Origin: Pseudomonas sp.
GTDB lineage: Bacteria; Pseudomonadota; Gammaproteobacteria; Pseudomonadales; Pseudomonadaceae
NCBI GenBank assembly: GCA_003527165.1
Contig: DPSI01000098.1
Location: 1-8,084 of the forward strand
Direction of reading: 5' to 3'
DNA length: 8,084 nucleotides
Under the pieces are notes generated by a model, which saw only the letters and a program-made list of their open reading frames with translations, made no database searches and was not told the DNA's origin. The position numbers and the translations under genes are program-made. Shown piece by piece: positions 1-5,321 of this stretch (the first letter of the stretch is position 1; the number at the start of each line of letters is the position of its first letter).

Positions 1-209
1 TAGGCGGTGCGCTGAATACTGCCAATTCCGGCTATGGCTGGCGTCGCACAGCTTGAGTGATAGAAGAAGAACTGGTCGCCTTCGGTCATCTGGCGCAGAA
101 AGTTGCGAGCCTGGTAGTTGCGCACGCCATCCCAGCGGCTCGTGCCGAGTTTCTCCAGATCCTGGATTGAAAATTCGTCCGGTTCGGATTTCATCAGCCA
201 GTACGGCAT
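1..209 (-). CDS. EVE domain-containing protein, N-terminal part (truncated by window edge)
   Basis: Reading leftward from an ATG at 209-207 gives 69 residues before the window ends. The protein opens MPYWLMKSEPDEFSI and continues with SRWDGVRNYQARNFLR and GDQFFFYHS. This is the conserved start of the EVE family (PUA-like fold, formerly DUF55), including the K-S-E-P and W-D-G-V-R-N-Y-Q-A-R signatures. EVE domains bind modified bases in nucleic acid; the ligand of this housekeeping branch is not settled. The full protein should be about 150 residues, so slightly under half is seen. The Shine-Dalgarno is weak (GAGCAAAG upstream of the ATG), but the start is supported because family members begin just at M-P-Y-W. 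A published gene-neighbourhood study linked beta- and gamma-proteobacterial EVE proteins with 6S RNA and cell-division genes, which is the context here. Confidence 0.92.
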   Translation of the reverse strand, partial: MPYWLMKSEPDEFSIQDLEKLGTSRWDGVRNYQARNFLRQMTEGDQFFFYHSSCATPAIAGIGSIQRTA

Positions 210-331
210 GGTCTTTGCTCATTGCAGGTGGTTTGTAAGATTCTCAAACGCAAAAATCCCCGACAATCGGTCGCAACGCTGGTTTGCGCTGTACCGAGGC
301 ATGGCGGAGAATGCCGCGCTTGAGGTTGGCA

Positions 332-361
332 TTGTCGAGTCTGGAAAACCAAAACGATACT
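332..361 (+). promoter_or_regulatory. Possible sigma70-type promoter for the small membrane protein gene
   Basis: TTGTCG at 332-337 and GATACT at 356-361 are separated by 18 bp, and each matches the consensus at four of six positions. It lies 45 bp before the small ORF in the 196-bp divergent gap between the EVE gene and that ORF. Nothing else promoter-like stands out in the gap. This is a pattern match only. Confidence 0.3.
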
Positions 362-378
362 GACTCGATGTAAGACTA

Positions 379-401
379 TTCGCCTGGCAGGGGGAGGCGA
401 A
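379..401 (+). promoter_or_regulatory. Leader stem-loop containing the strong Shine-Dalgarno of the small ORF
   Basis: TTCGCC at 379-384 and GGCGAA at 396-401 form a perfect 6-bp stem around an 11-nt loop. The ribosome binding site GGGGGAGG (390-397) lies mostly in that loop, with its last two G residues in the stem. Spacing from the site to the ATG at 406 is 8 nt. The Shine-Dalgarno is one of the strongest in the window and supports the reality of the small gene. Whether the hairpin affects translation is unknown. Confidence 0.45.
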
Positions 402-405
402 AACT

Positions 406-555
406 ATGAAACGCAAGCCAGATATTCTTTGGGTCCTAGTGCTGATTTTTGGTCTCGGCGTTGTGACAACAGGCTATACGCAGGGATTATGGGATCAACC
501 GGATGATGCCTCTTCGATGGTTCCGATCAGCCACTCGCAACAGCTTCAGCGCTGA
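406..555 (+). CDS. Small single-pass membrane protein, 49 aa, function unknown
   Basis: The ORF starts with ATG at 406 behind a near-perfect Shine-Dalgarno (GGGGGAGG, 8 nt away) and ends at TGA 553-555. The product has a basic N-terminus (MKRKPD), then one hydrophobic segment from about residue 7 to 21 (ILWVLVLIFGLGVVT). A polar tail of about 25 residues follows, with an acidic patch (DQPDD) and a Gln-rich end. By the positive-inside rule the N-terminus would be cytoplasmic and the tail periplasmic. There is no lipobox and no convincing signal-peptidase site. It is the only plus-strand gene in the left 2 kb, lying between the divergent EVE gene and the convergent fthC. I recall similar short hypothetical proteins beside this locus in other pseudomonads but cannot confirm it here. 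Base composition is somewhat more AT-rich than its neighbours. I do not recognise a function. Confidence 0.75.
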   Translation: MKRKPDILWVLVLIFGLGVVTTGYTQGLWDQPDDASSMVPISHSQQLQR

Positions 556-562
556 GGGATTT

Positions 563-578
563 GCCGCATGGATGCGGC
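563..578. terminator. Perfect inverted repeat between convergent genes, possible weak terminator
   Basis: GCCGCAT at 563-569 and ATGCGGC at 572-578 are exact inverted copies. They probably fold as a 5-bp GC stem with a 6-nt loop. The repeat lies in the 36-bp gap between the convergent stop codons of the small ORF (555) and fthC (592). Neither strand has a T tract after it, so an intrinsic terminator is doubtful. The position between convergent genes is the main argument. Confidence 0.3.
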
Positions 579-591
579 CCTTCGCACTGCC

Positions 592-1209
592 TCAGTTATT
601 CCCGTCTCGCTTCGCATACCAGCGCTGGTCCGTCACTGTAGCCTGCAGGCTTACATCCCAGCTGGCCAAGGGTAGCCGATCGACTTTCTGGCACTCATGG
701 GCGAGCCCTAAAAGTGTCGGTTTGTGACCATTTTTGCGCCTGCCTCGATACGCCAGGCTGCGATCGTAAAAACCTCCCCCCATACCCAGACGACCGCCGT
801 GCTCGTCGAACCCCACCAATGGCATCAGAACCAGGTCGAGTGTCCAGATAGGCCGCTGTCGGGCAGGGCGAAAAGCCGGTTCGGCGATACCGAAGCGATT
901 CGGCTTCAGCTTCTCGTCCGGCATGATTCGTTGAAACACCATGCGCGTGCGCGGCCAGGCGTTGAGCACCGGCAAATAGGCGGCTTTGCCACGTCGCTGC
1001 GCTTCAAGCAATAGCGGGCGGGGATCTATTTCGCCGTCGTTAGGCAAGTACAGGGCGATATGGCGGGCGCGACGAAACAGCGGATGCTGGGCCAGTTGCC
1101 GATAAAGGCCTTTGGCTGCTTGGCGCTGTTGGATGGGGGAGAGCTGGCGGCGCGCTTGCCGCAACTGGCGTCGCAGCACCAGGCGCGAAAGGCCTTCGGC
1201 TACGATCAT
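592..1209 (-). CDS. fthC: 5-formyltetrahydrofolate cyclo-ligase
   Basis: This 205-residue protein should convert 5-formyl-THF to 5,10-methenyl-THF using ATP in the cytoplasm, recycling a folate form that inhibits folate enzymes. The family signatures are present: an Arg-rich N-terminal segment (LRRQLRQARRQLSP, about residues 12-25), LPNDGEIDP at 55-63, the glycine-rich GRLGMGGGFYDR at 139-150, and a C-terminal WDVSLQATVTD at 184-194 where many members have a His-Asp pair. Length fits the family (about 180-205). The ATG at 1209-1207 is preceded by GGGGAG with 9-nt spacing, which favours this start. That Shine-Dalgarno lies inside the 3' arm of the upstream 6S RNA. The gene directly follows ssrS as in Escherichia coli (ygfA/fau), where it is read from the same transcript. 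It is also known as ygfA or fau. Confidence 0.95.
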   Translation of the reverse strand: MIVAEGLSRLVLRRQLRQARRQLSPIQQRQAAKGLYRQLAQHPLFRRARHIALYLPNDGEIDPRPLLLEAQRRGKAAYLPVLNAWPRTRMVFQRIMPDEKLKPNRFGIAEPAFRPARQRPIWTLDLVLMPLVGFDEHGGRLGMGGGFYDRSLAYRGRRKNGHKPTLLGLAHECQKVDRLPLASWDVSLQATVTDQRWYAKRDGNN

Positions 1210-1214
1210 GATAT

Positions 1215-1394
1215 GAGGCTCCCCAGCATGCCGCTGCCAGCGTAGGCCCTTGAACCCGAGAGTTCAAGGTGGCGACTACAGAGTACCTTAAGGCTTTCCG
1301 TCAGGCGGACATGCACACCGGCACTACGTGTAGCCTCCATGGTGTTGCTTATCGGGAGAGGGTCATCGCCGACTGGCGAACATGCCAGGGAGTT
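1215..1394 (-). ncRNA. ssrS: 6S RNA
   Basis: 6S RNA binds the sigma70 RNA polymerase holoenzyme as an open-promoter mimic and adjusts transcription in stationary phase. Two structural hallmarks are visible on the minus strand. The ends form a 12-bp closing stem: CTCCCTGGCATG (1392-1381) against CATGCTGGGGAG (1230-1219), ten Watson-Crick and two G-U pairs. Near the 3' end is the family hairpin CCTTGAAC / GTTCAAGG (8 bp, 6-nt loop, 1248-1269), nearly identical to the CCUUGAAC...GUUCAAGG element of the E. coli RNA. A TATAAT box lies 6 bp upstream of the inferred 5' end. The predicted size of about 180 nt matches the 184 nt in E. coli. Its place between zapA and fthC is the classical one. The exact ends are inferred to within a few bases. 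No translated ORF here is credible. Confidence 0.93.
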
Positions 1395-1400
1395 GGCGGG

Positions 1401-1430
1401 ATTATAACTCAATCTGCCTGCCGTTCATCA
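1401..1430 (-). promoter_or_regulatory. Promoter of 6S RNA
   Basis: On the minus strand a perfect TATAAT (1406-1401) lies 6-7 bp upstream of the inferred 5' end of 6S RNA. The -35 region is poor: TGATGA at 1430-1425 with an 18-bp spacer is the best I see, and it covers the zapA stop codon. A strong -10 with a weak -35 would suit a promoter used by more than one sigma factor, but that is inference. The promoter begins where zapA coding ends, so there is essentially no spacer. Confidence 0.65.
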
Positions 1431-1742
1431 GTTGCCGGAAGGGTTTGGATCAGCGGCTAGCGCACTGTCGACCCGCTCCAGCAGGGTGCGGACGTGTTCG
1501 CGGGCGCTGTTGGCTTCGGCGTCCAGGCGATCATGCTTGTGCAGCAGCTCATGGGTGATATTGAGCGCGGCCATCACCGCGACGCGGTCGGCGCCTATGA
1601 CTTTGCCGCTGCTGCGGATTTCACGCATCTTGCGATCCAGATAATGGGCGGCGCCTTCGAGGTTGCTGCGTTCTTCGGGCGGGCAGGAAATGCAATATTC
1701 CTTGTCCATGATGTGCACGGTAACGGTGTTCGGCTGGGTCAT
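1428..1742 (-). CDS. zapA: Cell division protein ZapA
   Basis: ZapA binds FtsZ in the cytoplasm and cross-links its filaments in the Z ring. The 104-residue product has the usual layout: an N-terminal FtsZ-binding head with the family pattern VTVHIMDKEYCISCPPEER (about residues 7-25), an LEGAAHYLDRKMREIR helix, the GADRVAVMAALNITHELL stretch (about 50-67), and a C-terminal coiled coil to about 95. Length is typical. The ATG at 1742-1740 overlaps the stop of the upstream coiled-coil gene in an ATGA junction, so the two are translationally coupled and clearly an operon. ssrS follows at once, with the 6S promoter starting at the zapA stop codon. Confidence 0.96.
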   Translation of the reverse strand: MTQPNTVTVHIMDKEYCISCPPEERSNLEGAAHYLDRKMREIRSSGKVIGADRVAVMAALNITHELLHKHDRLDAEANSAREHVRTLLERVDSALAADPNPSGN

Positions 1743-1948
1743 GAGTCCTGCTCCAGGGCTTTCAGGCGCGAAATCATTGATTCGACCTTCACTCGTGCCA
1801 TTTCGTTCTTTTCAATCAGATGAGCGCGCTCCTCGCGCCATGCCTTCTCGCTGTGAAGCAGCAGGCGGTTCTGCGCCTTGAGTTGCTCGATGCGCTGAAT
1901 CAGCTGTTCCAGCTTGGCAGTCAGCAATTGCAGGTCAGCGTCTTCCAT
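1739..1948 (-). CDS. Small coiled-coil protein, ZapB-like (TIGR02449 type)
   Basis: The 69-residue product is almost entirely predicted coiled coil. Regular heptads of Leu/Ile begin at LQLLTAKLEQLIQRIEQLK (about residues 6-24), followed by QNRLLLHSEKAWREERAHL and a charged tail ending in MISRLKALEQDS. It has no membrane or enzyme motif. Size and pattern fit the short TIGR02449-type proteins always found next to zapA in pseudomonads and often named ZapB. They resemble E. coli ZapB in form, and whether they are true functional equivalents is uncertain. Its stop overlaps the zapA start by 4 bp. The start is ATG 1948-1946 with only a modest Shine-Dalgarno (GGGAATCCC directly before). Role by context: divisome assembly with ZapA. 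It is the promoter-proximal gene of the leftward unit. Confidence 0.85.
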   Translation of the reverse strand: MEDADLQLLTAKLEQLIQRIEQLKAQNRLLLHSEKAWREERAHLIEKNEMARVKVESMISRLKALEQDS

Positions 1949-2072
1949 GGGATTCCCGGGTAAATGGCGCGAGCATTTAGGTGGTCCGGCTTCGATGGTC
2001 TTGGCTCGTGTGCCGATGCTAGGATACGAAGCCTCATTCTAGACATTAGCGCCGCTGTGCGCCTAGCTGCCA
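1949..2072. other. Divergent spacer between the zap genes and ygfB
   Basis: This 124-bp gap must hold the promoters of both divergent units. On the minus strand TATCCT (2026-2021) is a fair -10 without a clear -35. On the plus strand TTGGCT (2001-2006) could be a -35 but only weak -10 matches follow (GATACG or TACGAA). I see no operator palindrome or terminator. The spacer is too poorly matched to assign start sites. Confidence 0.35.
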
Positions 2073-2627
2073 ATGCCCATTCAAAACTCGCCGTATGCTG
2101 CTTTCGCCACATTGTTGGCCAGCAGTGCTCAACCCGTAACACCCGCCGAGCTGCACGGACTATTGCTTGGGCGCAGCTGCGCCGGCGCAGGTTTCGATGC
2201 GCAAGCCTGGCTGACCGATGCCGCCGAGTTGCTGGGTGCTGAGCCCGAGGAGTCGGTGCGCCAGGCGCTTATCGGCCTGCAGGAGATGGTCAAGGGCGAA
2301 CTTGCTGGCGACGATATCGCCATCGTCCTGCTGCTGCCCTCCGACGATGCTCCGCTTGCCGAGCGCGCGCTTGCCCTGGGTCAGTGGTGTCAAAGCTTCC
2401 TGGCTGGATTCGGTCTGGTCGCGGGTGATCGCGCGCTGAGCAGCGAGGCCATGGAGGTCCTGCAGGATCTAGCAGCCATTGCGCAGATCCAGGATTCGCT
2501 GGACGAGTCCGAGGATGGCGAGAGCGACTACATGGAGGTCATGGAATACTTGCGCGTCGCGCCATTGCTGCTGTTCACCGAGTGCGCCAAGCCGGTGCCG
2601 CCGACACCCAAGCCCTCCCTGCATTGA
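2073..2627 (+). CDS. ygfB: YgfB / YecA-like family protein (UPF0149)
   Basis: The 184-residue product belongs to the UPF0149 family. Visible are an all-helical N-terminal part with the family phrase [12 protein letters not shown] (about residues 23-34), GLQEM near residue 70, [15 protein letters not shown] (about 101-115), and the acidic C-terminal [19 protein letters not shown]. There is no SEC-C zinc tail, so it is the short YgfB form. In Pseudomonas aeruginosa YgfB (PA5225) antagonises the AlpA antiterminator and so lowers expression of the amidase gene ampDh3, affecting beta-lactam resistance. That role is transferred by homology and context only. The start is fixed within narrow limits by an in-frame TAG at 2064-2066, three codons upstream of the ATG. 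No good Shine-Dalgarno precedes it. pepP follows after 14 bp, as in E. coli. Confidence 0.93.
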   Translation: MPIQNSPYAAFATLLASSAQPVTPAELHGLLLGRSCAGAGFDAQAWLTDAAELLGAEPEESVRQALIGLQEMVKGELAGDDIAIVLLLPSDDAPLAERALALGQWCQSFLAGFGLVAGDRALSSEAMEVLQDLAAIAQIQDSLDESEDGESDYMEVMEYLRVAPLLLFTECAKPVPPTPKPSLH

Positions 2628-2641
2628 GGACCCGACTGTCC

Positions 2642-3973
2642 ATGACCCGTATCCCGAAATCGGAATATGTCCGTCGGCGCAAGGCGCTGATGGCCGAGAT
2701 GGAGCCCAACAGCATCGCCATCCTGCCGGCGGCGCCGATGTACATCCGCAATCGAGACGTCGAGCATATCTACCGTCAGGACAGTGATTTTCAGTACCTC
2801 TCCGGCTTTCCCGAGCCGGAAGCGGTGATTGCACTGATACCGGGTCGCGAGCACGGGGAATACGTGCTGTTCTGTCGTGAACGCGACCCGGCTCGCGAGC
2901 TATGGGACGGTCTGCGAGCAGGCCAGGACGGCGCCATCTCTGAATACGGCGCCGACGATGCGTTCCCGATCGGCGATATCGACGACATTCTTCCTGGCCT
3001 GATCGAGGGGCGTTCGCGTGTTTACTACGCCATCGGCAGCAACCAGGAGTTCGACCACCGGTTGATGGAGTGGATCAATACCATCCGCTCCAAGGCCCGC
3101 CAGGGTGCGCAGCCGCCGAACGAGTTCGTTGCCCTCGATCATCTGCTGCATGACCTGCGCCTGTACAAGTCGGCGAACGAAGTGAAGGTCATGAAGCACG
3201 CGGCGGAGATCTCCGCCCGCGCCCATATTCGCGCCATGCAGGCCAGTCGTGCCGGGTTGTTCGAATACCACCTCGAGGCCGAGCTGGATTACGAATTCCG
3301 CAAGGGCGGGGCGAAGATGCCGGCATATGGCTCAATCGTCGCGGCTGGCAGGAACGCCTGCATCCTGCATTACCGCGAGAACGATGCCGTGCTCAAGGAC
3401 GGCGACCTGGTATTGATCGATGCAGGCTGTGAGATTGATTGCTACGCCAGCGATATCACCCGGACGTTCCCAGTCAGCGGCCGCTTCTCGCCCGAGCAGA
3501 AAGCCATCTACGAGCTGGTGCTGGCGGCTAATGAAGAGGCGTTCAAGCACATTGCGCCCGGCAAGCATTGGAACGAGGCCCACGAGGCGACGGTCCAGGT
3601 CATCACGGCCGGACTGGTCGAATTGGGACTGCTCCAGGGCAACGTCGAAGAGCTGATCGCCGCGGAAGCCTACAAACCCTTCTATATGCATCGCGCTGGC
3701 CACTGGCTGGGCATGGACGTACATGACGTCGGCGACTACAAAGTCGGCGGCGAATGGCGTGTGCTCGAGCCGGGCATGGCGATGACCGTCGAGCCGGGCA
3801 TCTATATTGCGGCGGACAACCAGGATGTGGCGAAGAAGTGGCGAGGCATCGGTGTACGCATCGAAGATGATGTGGTGGTAACCCGAACCGGCTGCGAGGT
3901 GCTCACTGGCGGTGTGCCCAAGACTGTGGCGGAGATCGAGGTCTTGATGGCGGCTGCCGCCGAGGTCGCCTAG
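2642..3973 (+). CDS. pepP: Xaa-Pro aminopeptidase (aminopeptidase P II)
   Basis: This cytoplasmic metallo-aminopeptidase removes an N-terminal residue that precedes proline. The 443-residue product has the N-terminal creatinase-like domain (about 1-170, with IYRQDSDFQYLSGF) and a pita-bread catalytic domain. All five dinuclear-metal ligands are present: Asp260 (IDAG), Asp271 (SDITRTF), His354 (HRAGHWLGMDVHDVG), Glu384 (TVEPG) and Glu408 (VRIEDDVVV). The first three carry the same numbers as in E. coli PepP (441 aa). His350 and His361 of the active site are also kept. The start at 2642 is chosen over an in-frame ATG at 2582 because it gives the family N-terminus (MTRIPKSEYVRRRKALM), has TGAGGA upstream at 11 nt, and does not overlap ygfB. 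The stop is 2 bp before ubiH, so the genes are coupled. Confidence 0.97.
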   Translation: MTRIPKSEYVRRRKALMAEMEPNSIAILPAAPMYIRNRDVEHIYRQDSDFQYLSGFPEPEAVIALIPGREHGEYVLFCRERDPARELWDGLRAGQDGAISEYGADDAFPIGDIDDILPGLIEGRSRVYYAIGSNQEFDHRLMEWINTIRSKARQGAQPPNEFVALDHLLHDLRLYKSANEVKVMKHAAEISARAHIRAMQASRAGLFEYHLEAELDYEFRKGGAKMPAYGSIVAAGRNACILHYRENDAVLKDGDLVLIDAGCEIDCYASDITRTFPVSGRFSPEQKAIYELVLAANEEAFKHIAPGKHWNEAHEATVQVITAGLVELGLLQGNVEELIAAEAYKPFYMHRAGHWLGMDVHDVGDYKVGGEWRVLEPGMAMTVEPGIYIAADNQDVAKKWRGIGVRIEDDVVVTRTGCEVLTGGVPKTVAEIEVLMAAAAEVA

Positions 3974-3975
3974 CC

Positions 3976-5154
3976 ATGAGCGTGCTGGCCATCGTGGGTG
4001 GCGGACTGGTAGGCGCCAGCTTGGCGCTGGCCCTGCAGAAAGGCGCCCGGGAGCGCGGCTGGGTGATCGAGCTGATCGAGCCGTTCGAGCCGGGAAGCGA
4101 ATATCAGCCCAGCTACGATGCCCGTTCCACGGCGTTGTCCTACGGCACCCGGCTGATCTATCAACGGCTGGGCGTCTGGGAGCGGATTGCGGAACGTGCC
4201 GAGCCGATCATTTATATCCACGTTTCCGACCGTGGCCGGGCTGGTGCCACCCGGCTCGACGCCAAGACCCAACAAGTGCCGGCGCTGGGCTACGTGGTGG
4301 AAAATGCATGGATTGGTCATTGCCTGTGGCAGGCGCTGGATGATCAGGTCGTGATTCGCCATTGCCCGGCCGAAGTCGAACGCATGCAACCGGTGGTCGA
4401 TGGTTTTCGCCTGACCCTGACCGATGGACAGCAGGTTGACTGCGACCTGGCCGTTCTTGCCGATGGCGGTCGATCCGCGTTGCGCGAGCAGCTCGGCATC
4501 GAAATCAGGCGTACGCCTTACGATCAATCGGCGCTGATCGCCAACGTGACGCCGGGCAAACCCCACGGCGGGCAGGCATTCGAACGCTTCACCGATGATG
4601 GGCCAATGGCGCTGCTGCCGCTGCAGGACAATCGCTGCGCCCTGGTCTGGACGCGTCCGGAGCAGGACGCGGCGCGTCTGGTCGCGCTCCCCGAGGCGGA
4701 ATTTCTCAGCGAGTTGCAACAGGCTTTCGGCTATCGCCTGGGCGGTTTTCAGCAGGTCGGAGCGCGACATCTTTATCCACTGGCGCTGATCGAGACCGAC
4801 GAGCAGGTTCGCTCCGGTCTGGTGGTGCTCGGCAACGCCGCACACAGCTTGCACCCGATCGCCGGGCAGGGTTACAACCTGTCCCTACGAGACACCGAGG
4901 CACTTGCGGCTGCGTTGTTGGGTAGTTCGGCGCGACCAGGCGACCTGGGCGTATTGCAGGCTTACTACCGGCAGCAACGTTCGGATCAGCGGCTCACGGT
5001 CGGTTTTTCCGATCAACTGACCCAGTTGTTCGGTGATCCGGCGCACCTATCCATTGCCGGTCGCAATCTCGGTTTGCTGGGGTTGGACCTGTTACCCCCG
5101 GCCAAGGCCTGGTTCGCAAGGCAGGCGATGGGGTTGGGCGTACGCGAGCGCTGA
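3976..5154 (+). CDS. ubiH: 2-octaprenyl-6-methoxyphenyl hydroxylase UbiH
   Basis: UbiH is an FAD-dependent aromatic hydroxylase acting on a ring carbon of the ubiquinone precursor at the inner membrane, within the soluble Ubi complex. The 392-residue product shows the N-terminal dinucleotide fold VGGGLVGAS (Gly8, Gly10, Gly13), the FAD/NAD(P) motif ADGGRS around Asp163-Gly164, the ubiquinone-hydroxylase phrase RFTDDGPMALLPL, and the second FAD motif GNAAHSLHPIAGQGYNL at about 286-302. Asn rather than Asp in GNAAH is typical of UbiH and separates it from UbiI below. Length matches the family. The ATG follows the pepP stop by 2 bp, with a CGAGG Shine-Dalgarno inside the pepP end. The gene order ygfB-pepP-ubiH-ubiI equals that of E. 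coli. Confidence 0.95.
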   Translation: MSVLAIVGGGLVGASLALALQKGARERGWVIELIEPFEPGSEYQPSYDARSTALSYGTRLIYQRLGVWERIAERAEPIIYIHVSDRGRAGATRLDAKTQQVPALGYVVENAWIGHCLWQALDDQVVIRHCPAEVERMQPVVDGFRLTLTDGQQVDCDLAVLADGGRSALREQLGIEIRRTPYDQSALIANVTPGKPHGGQAFERFTDDGPMALLPLQDNRCALVWTRPEQDAARLVALPEAEFLSELQQAFGYRLGGFQQVGARHLYPLALIETDEQVRSGLVVLGNAAHSLHPIAGQGYNLSLRDTEALAAALLGSSARPGDLGVLQAYYRQQRSDQRLTVGFSDQLTQLFGDPAHLSIAGRNLGLLGLDLLPPAKAWFARQAMGLGVRER

Positions 5155-5321
5155 ACGTTCGTGTCCGTTCCGTTACGTCCGCGATGCCGTTGCTCATGCA
5201 ATCCCTGGAAGCCCCTGCAGGTGGCCAAGCCGAGTACCGAAGGGTGCGATGAGGAGCATCTATCGCGCAGGCAAGCAGACCCATTAGACACGCCGCAAGC
5301 TCGGCGCCCAGGAGAGCAGTA
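5155..5321. other. Spacer between ubiH and ubiI, no gene recognised
   Basis: This 167-bp gap breaks the otherwise tight operon. It contains no ORF with credible codon use or a start with Shine-Dalgarno; the best in-gap reading is a 12-codon ORF at about 5249-5287. There is a small dyad GCGAT / ATCGC spanning about 5247-5267 and an SbfI-like CCTGCAGG at 5214-5221. The right end carries the ubiI ribosome binding site AGGAGAG (5310-5316). I see no terminator and no convincing promoter. Some pseudomonads annotate a small hypothetical gene here; I cannot support one in this sequence. Confidence 0.4.

Noticed and set aside
118..363. An 81-codon plus-strand ORF covering the EVE gene start and the gap
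   Set aside because: It overlaps the well-supported EVE coding region in antisense, has no Shine-Dalgarno and gives no family-like sequence.
1206..1412. Short ORFs read through the 6S RNA region
   Set aside because: The region has the closing stem, the CCTTGAAC hairpin and the synteny of ssrS; the frames show no protein features.
2582..2641. Upstream in-frame ATG giving PepP 20 extra residues
   Set aside because: It lies inside ygfB, lacks a family match, and the ATG at 2642 gives the known PepP N-terminus with metal-ligand numbering equal to E. coli.
3970..4854. A 294-codon antisense ORF across ubiH
   Set aside because: Shadow of ubiH; no domain, no operon context, and composition driven by the sense strand.
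5033..5287. An 84-codon plus-strand ORF running from ubiH into the gap before ubiI
   Set aside because: More than half overlaps ubiH in another frame, it has no ribosome binding site, and the residues after the ubiH stop show no pattern.
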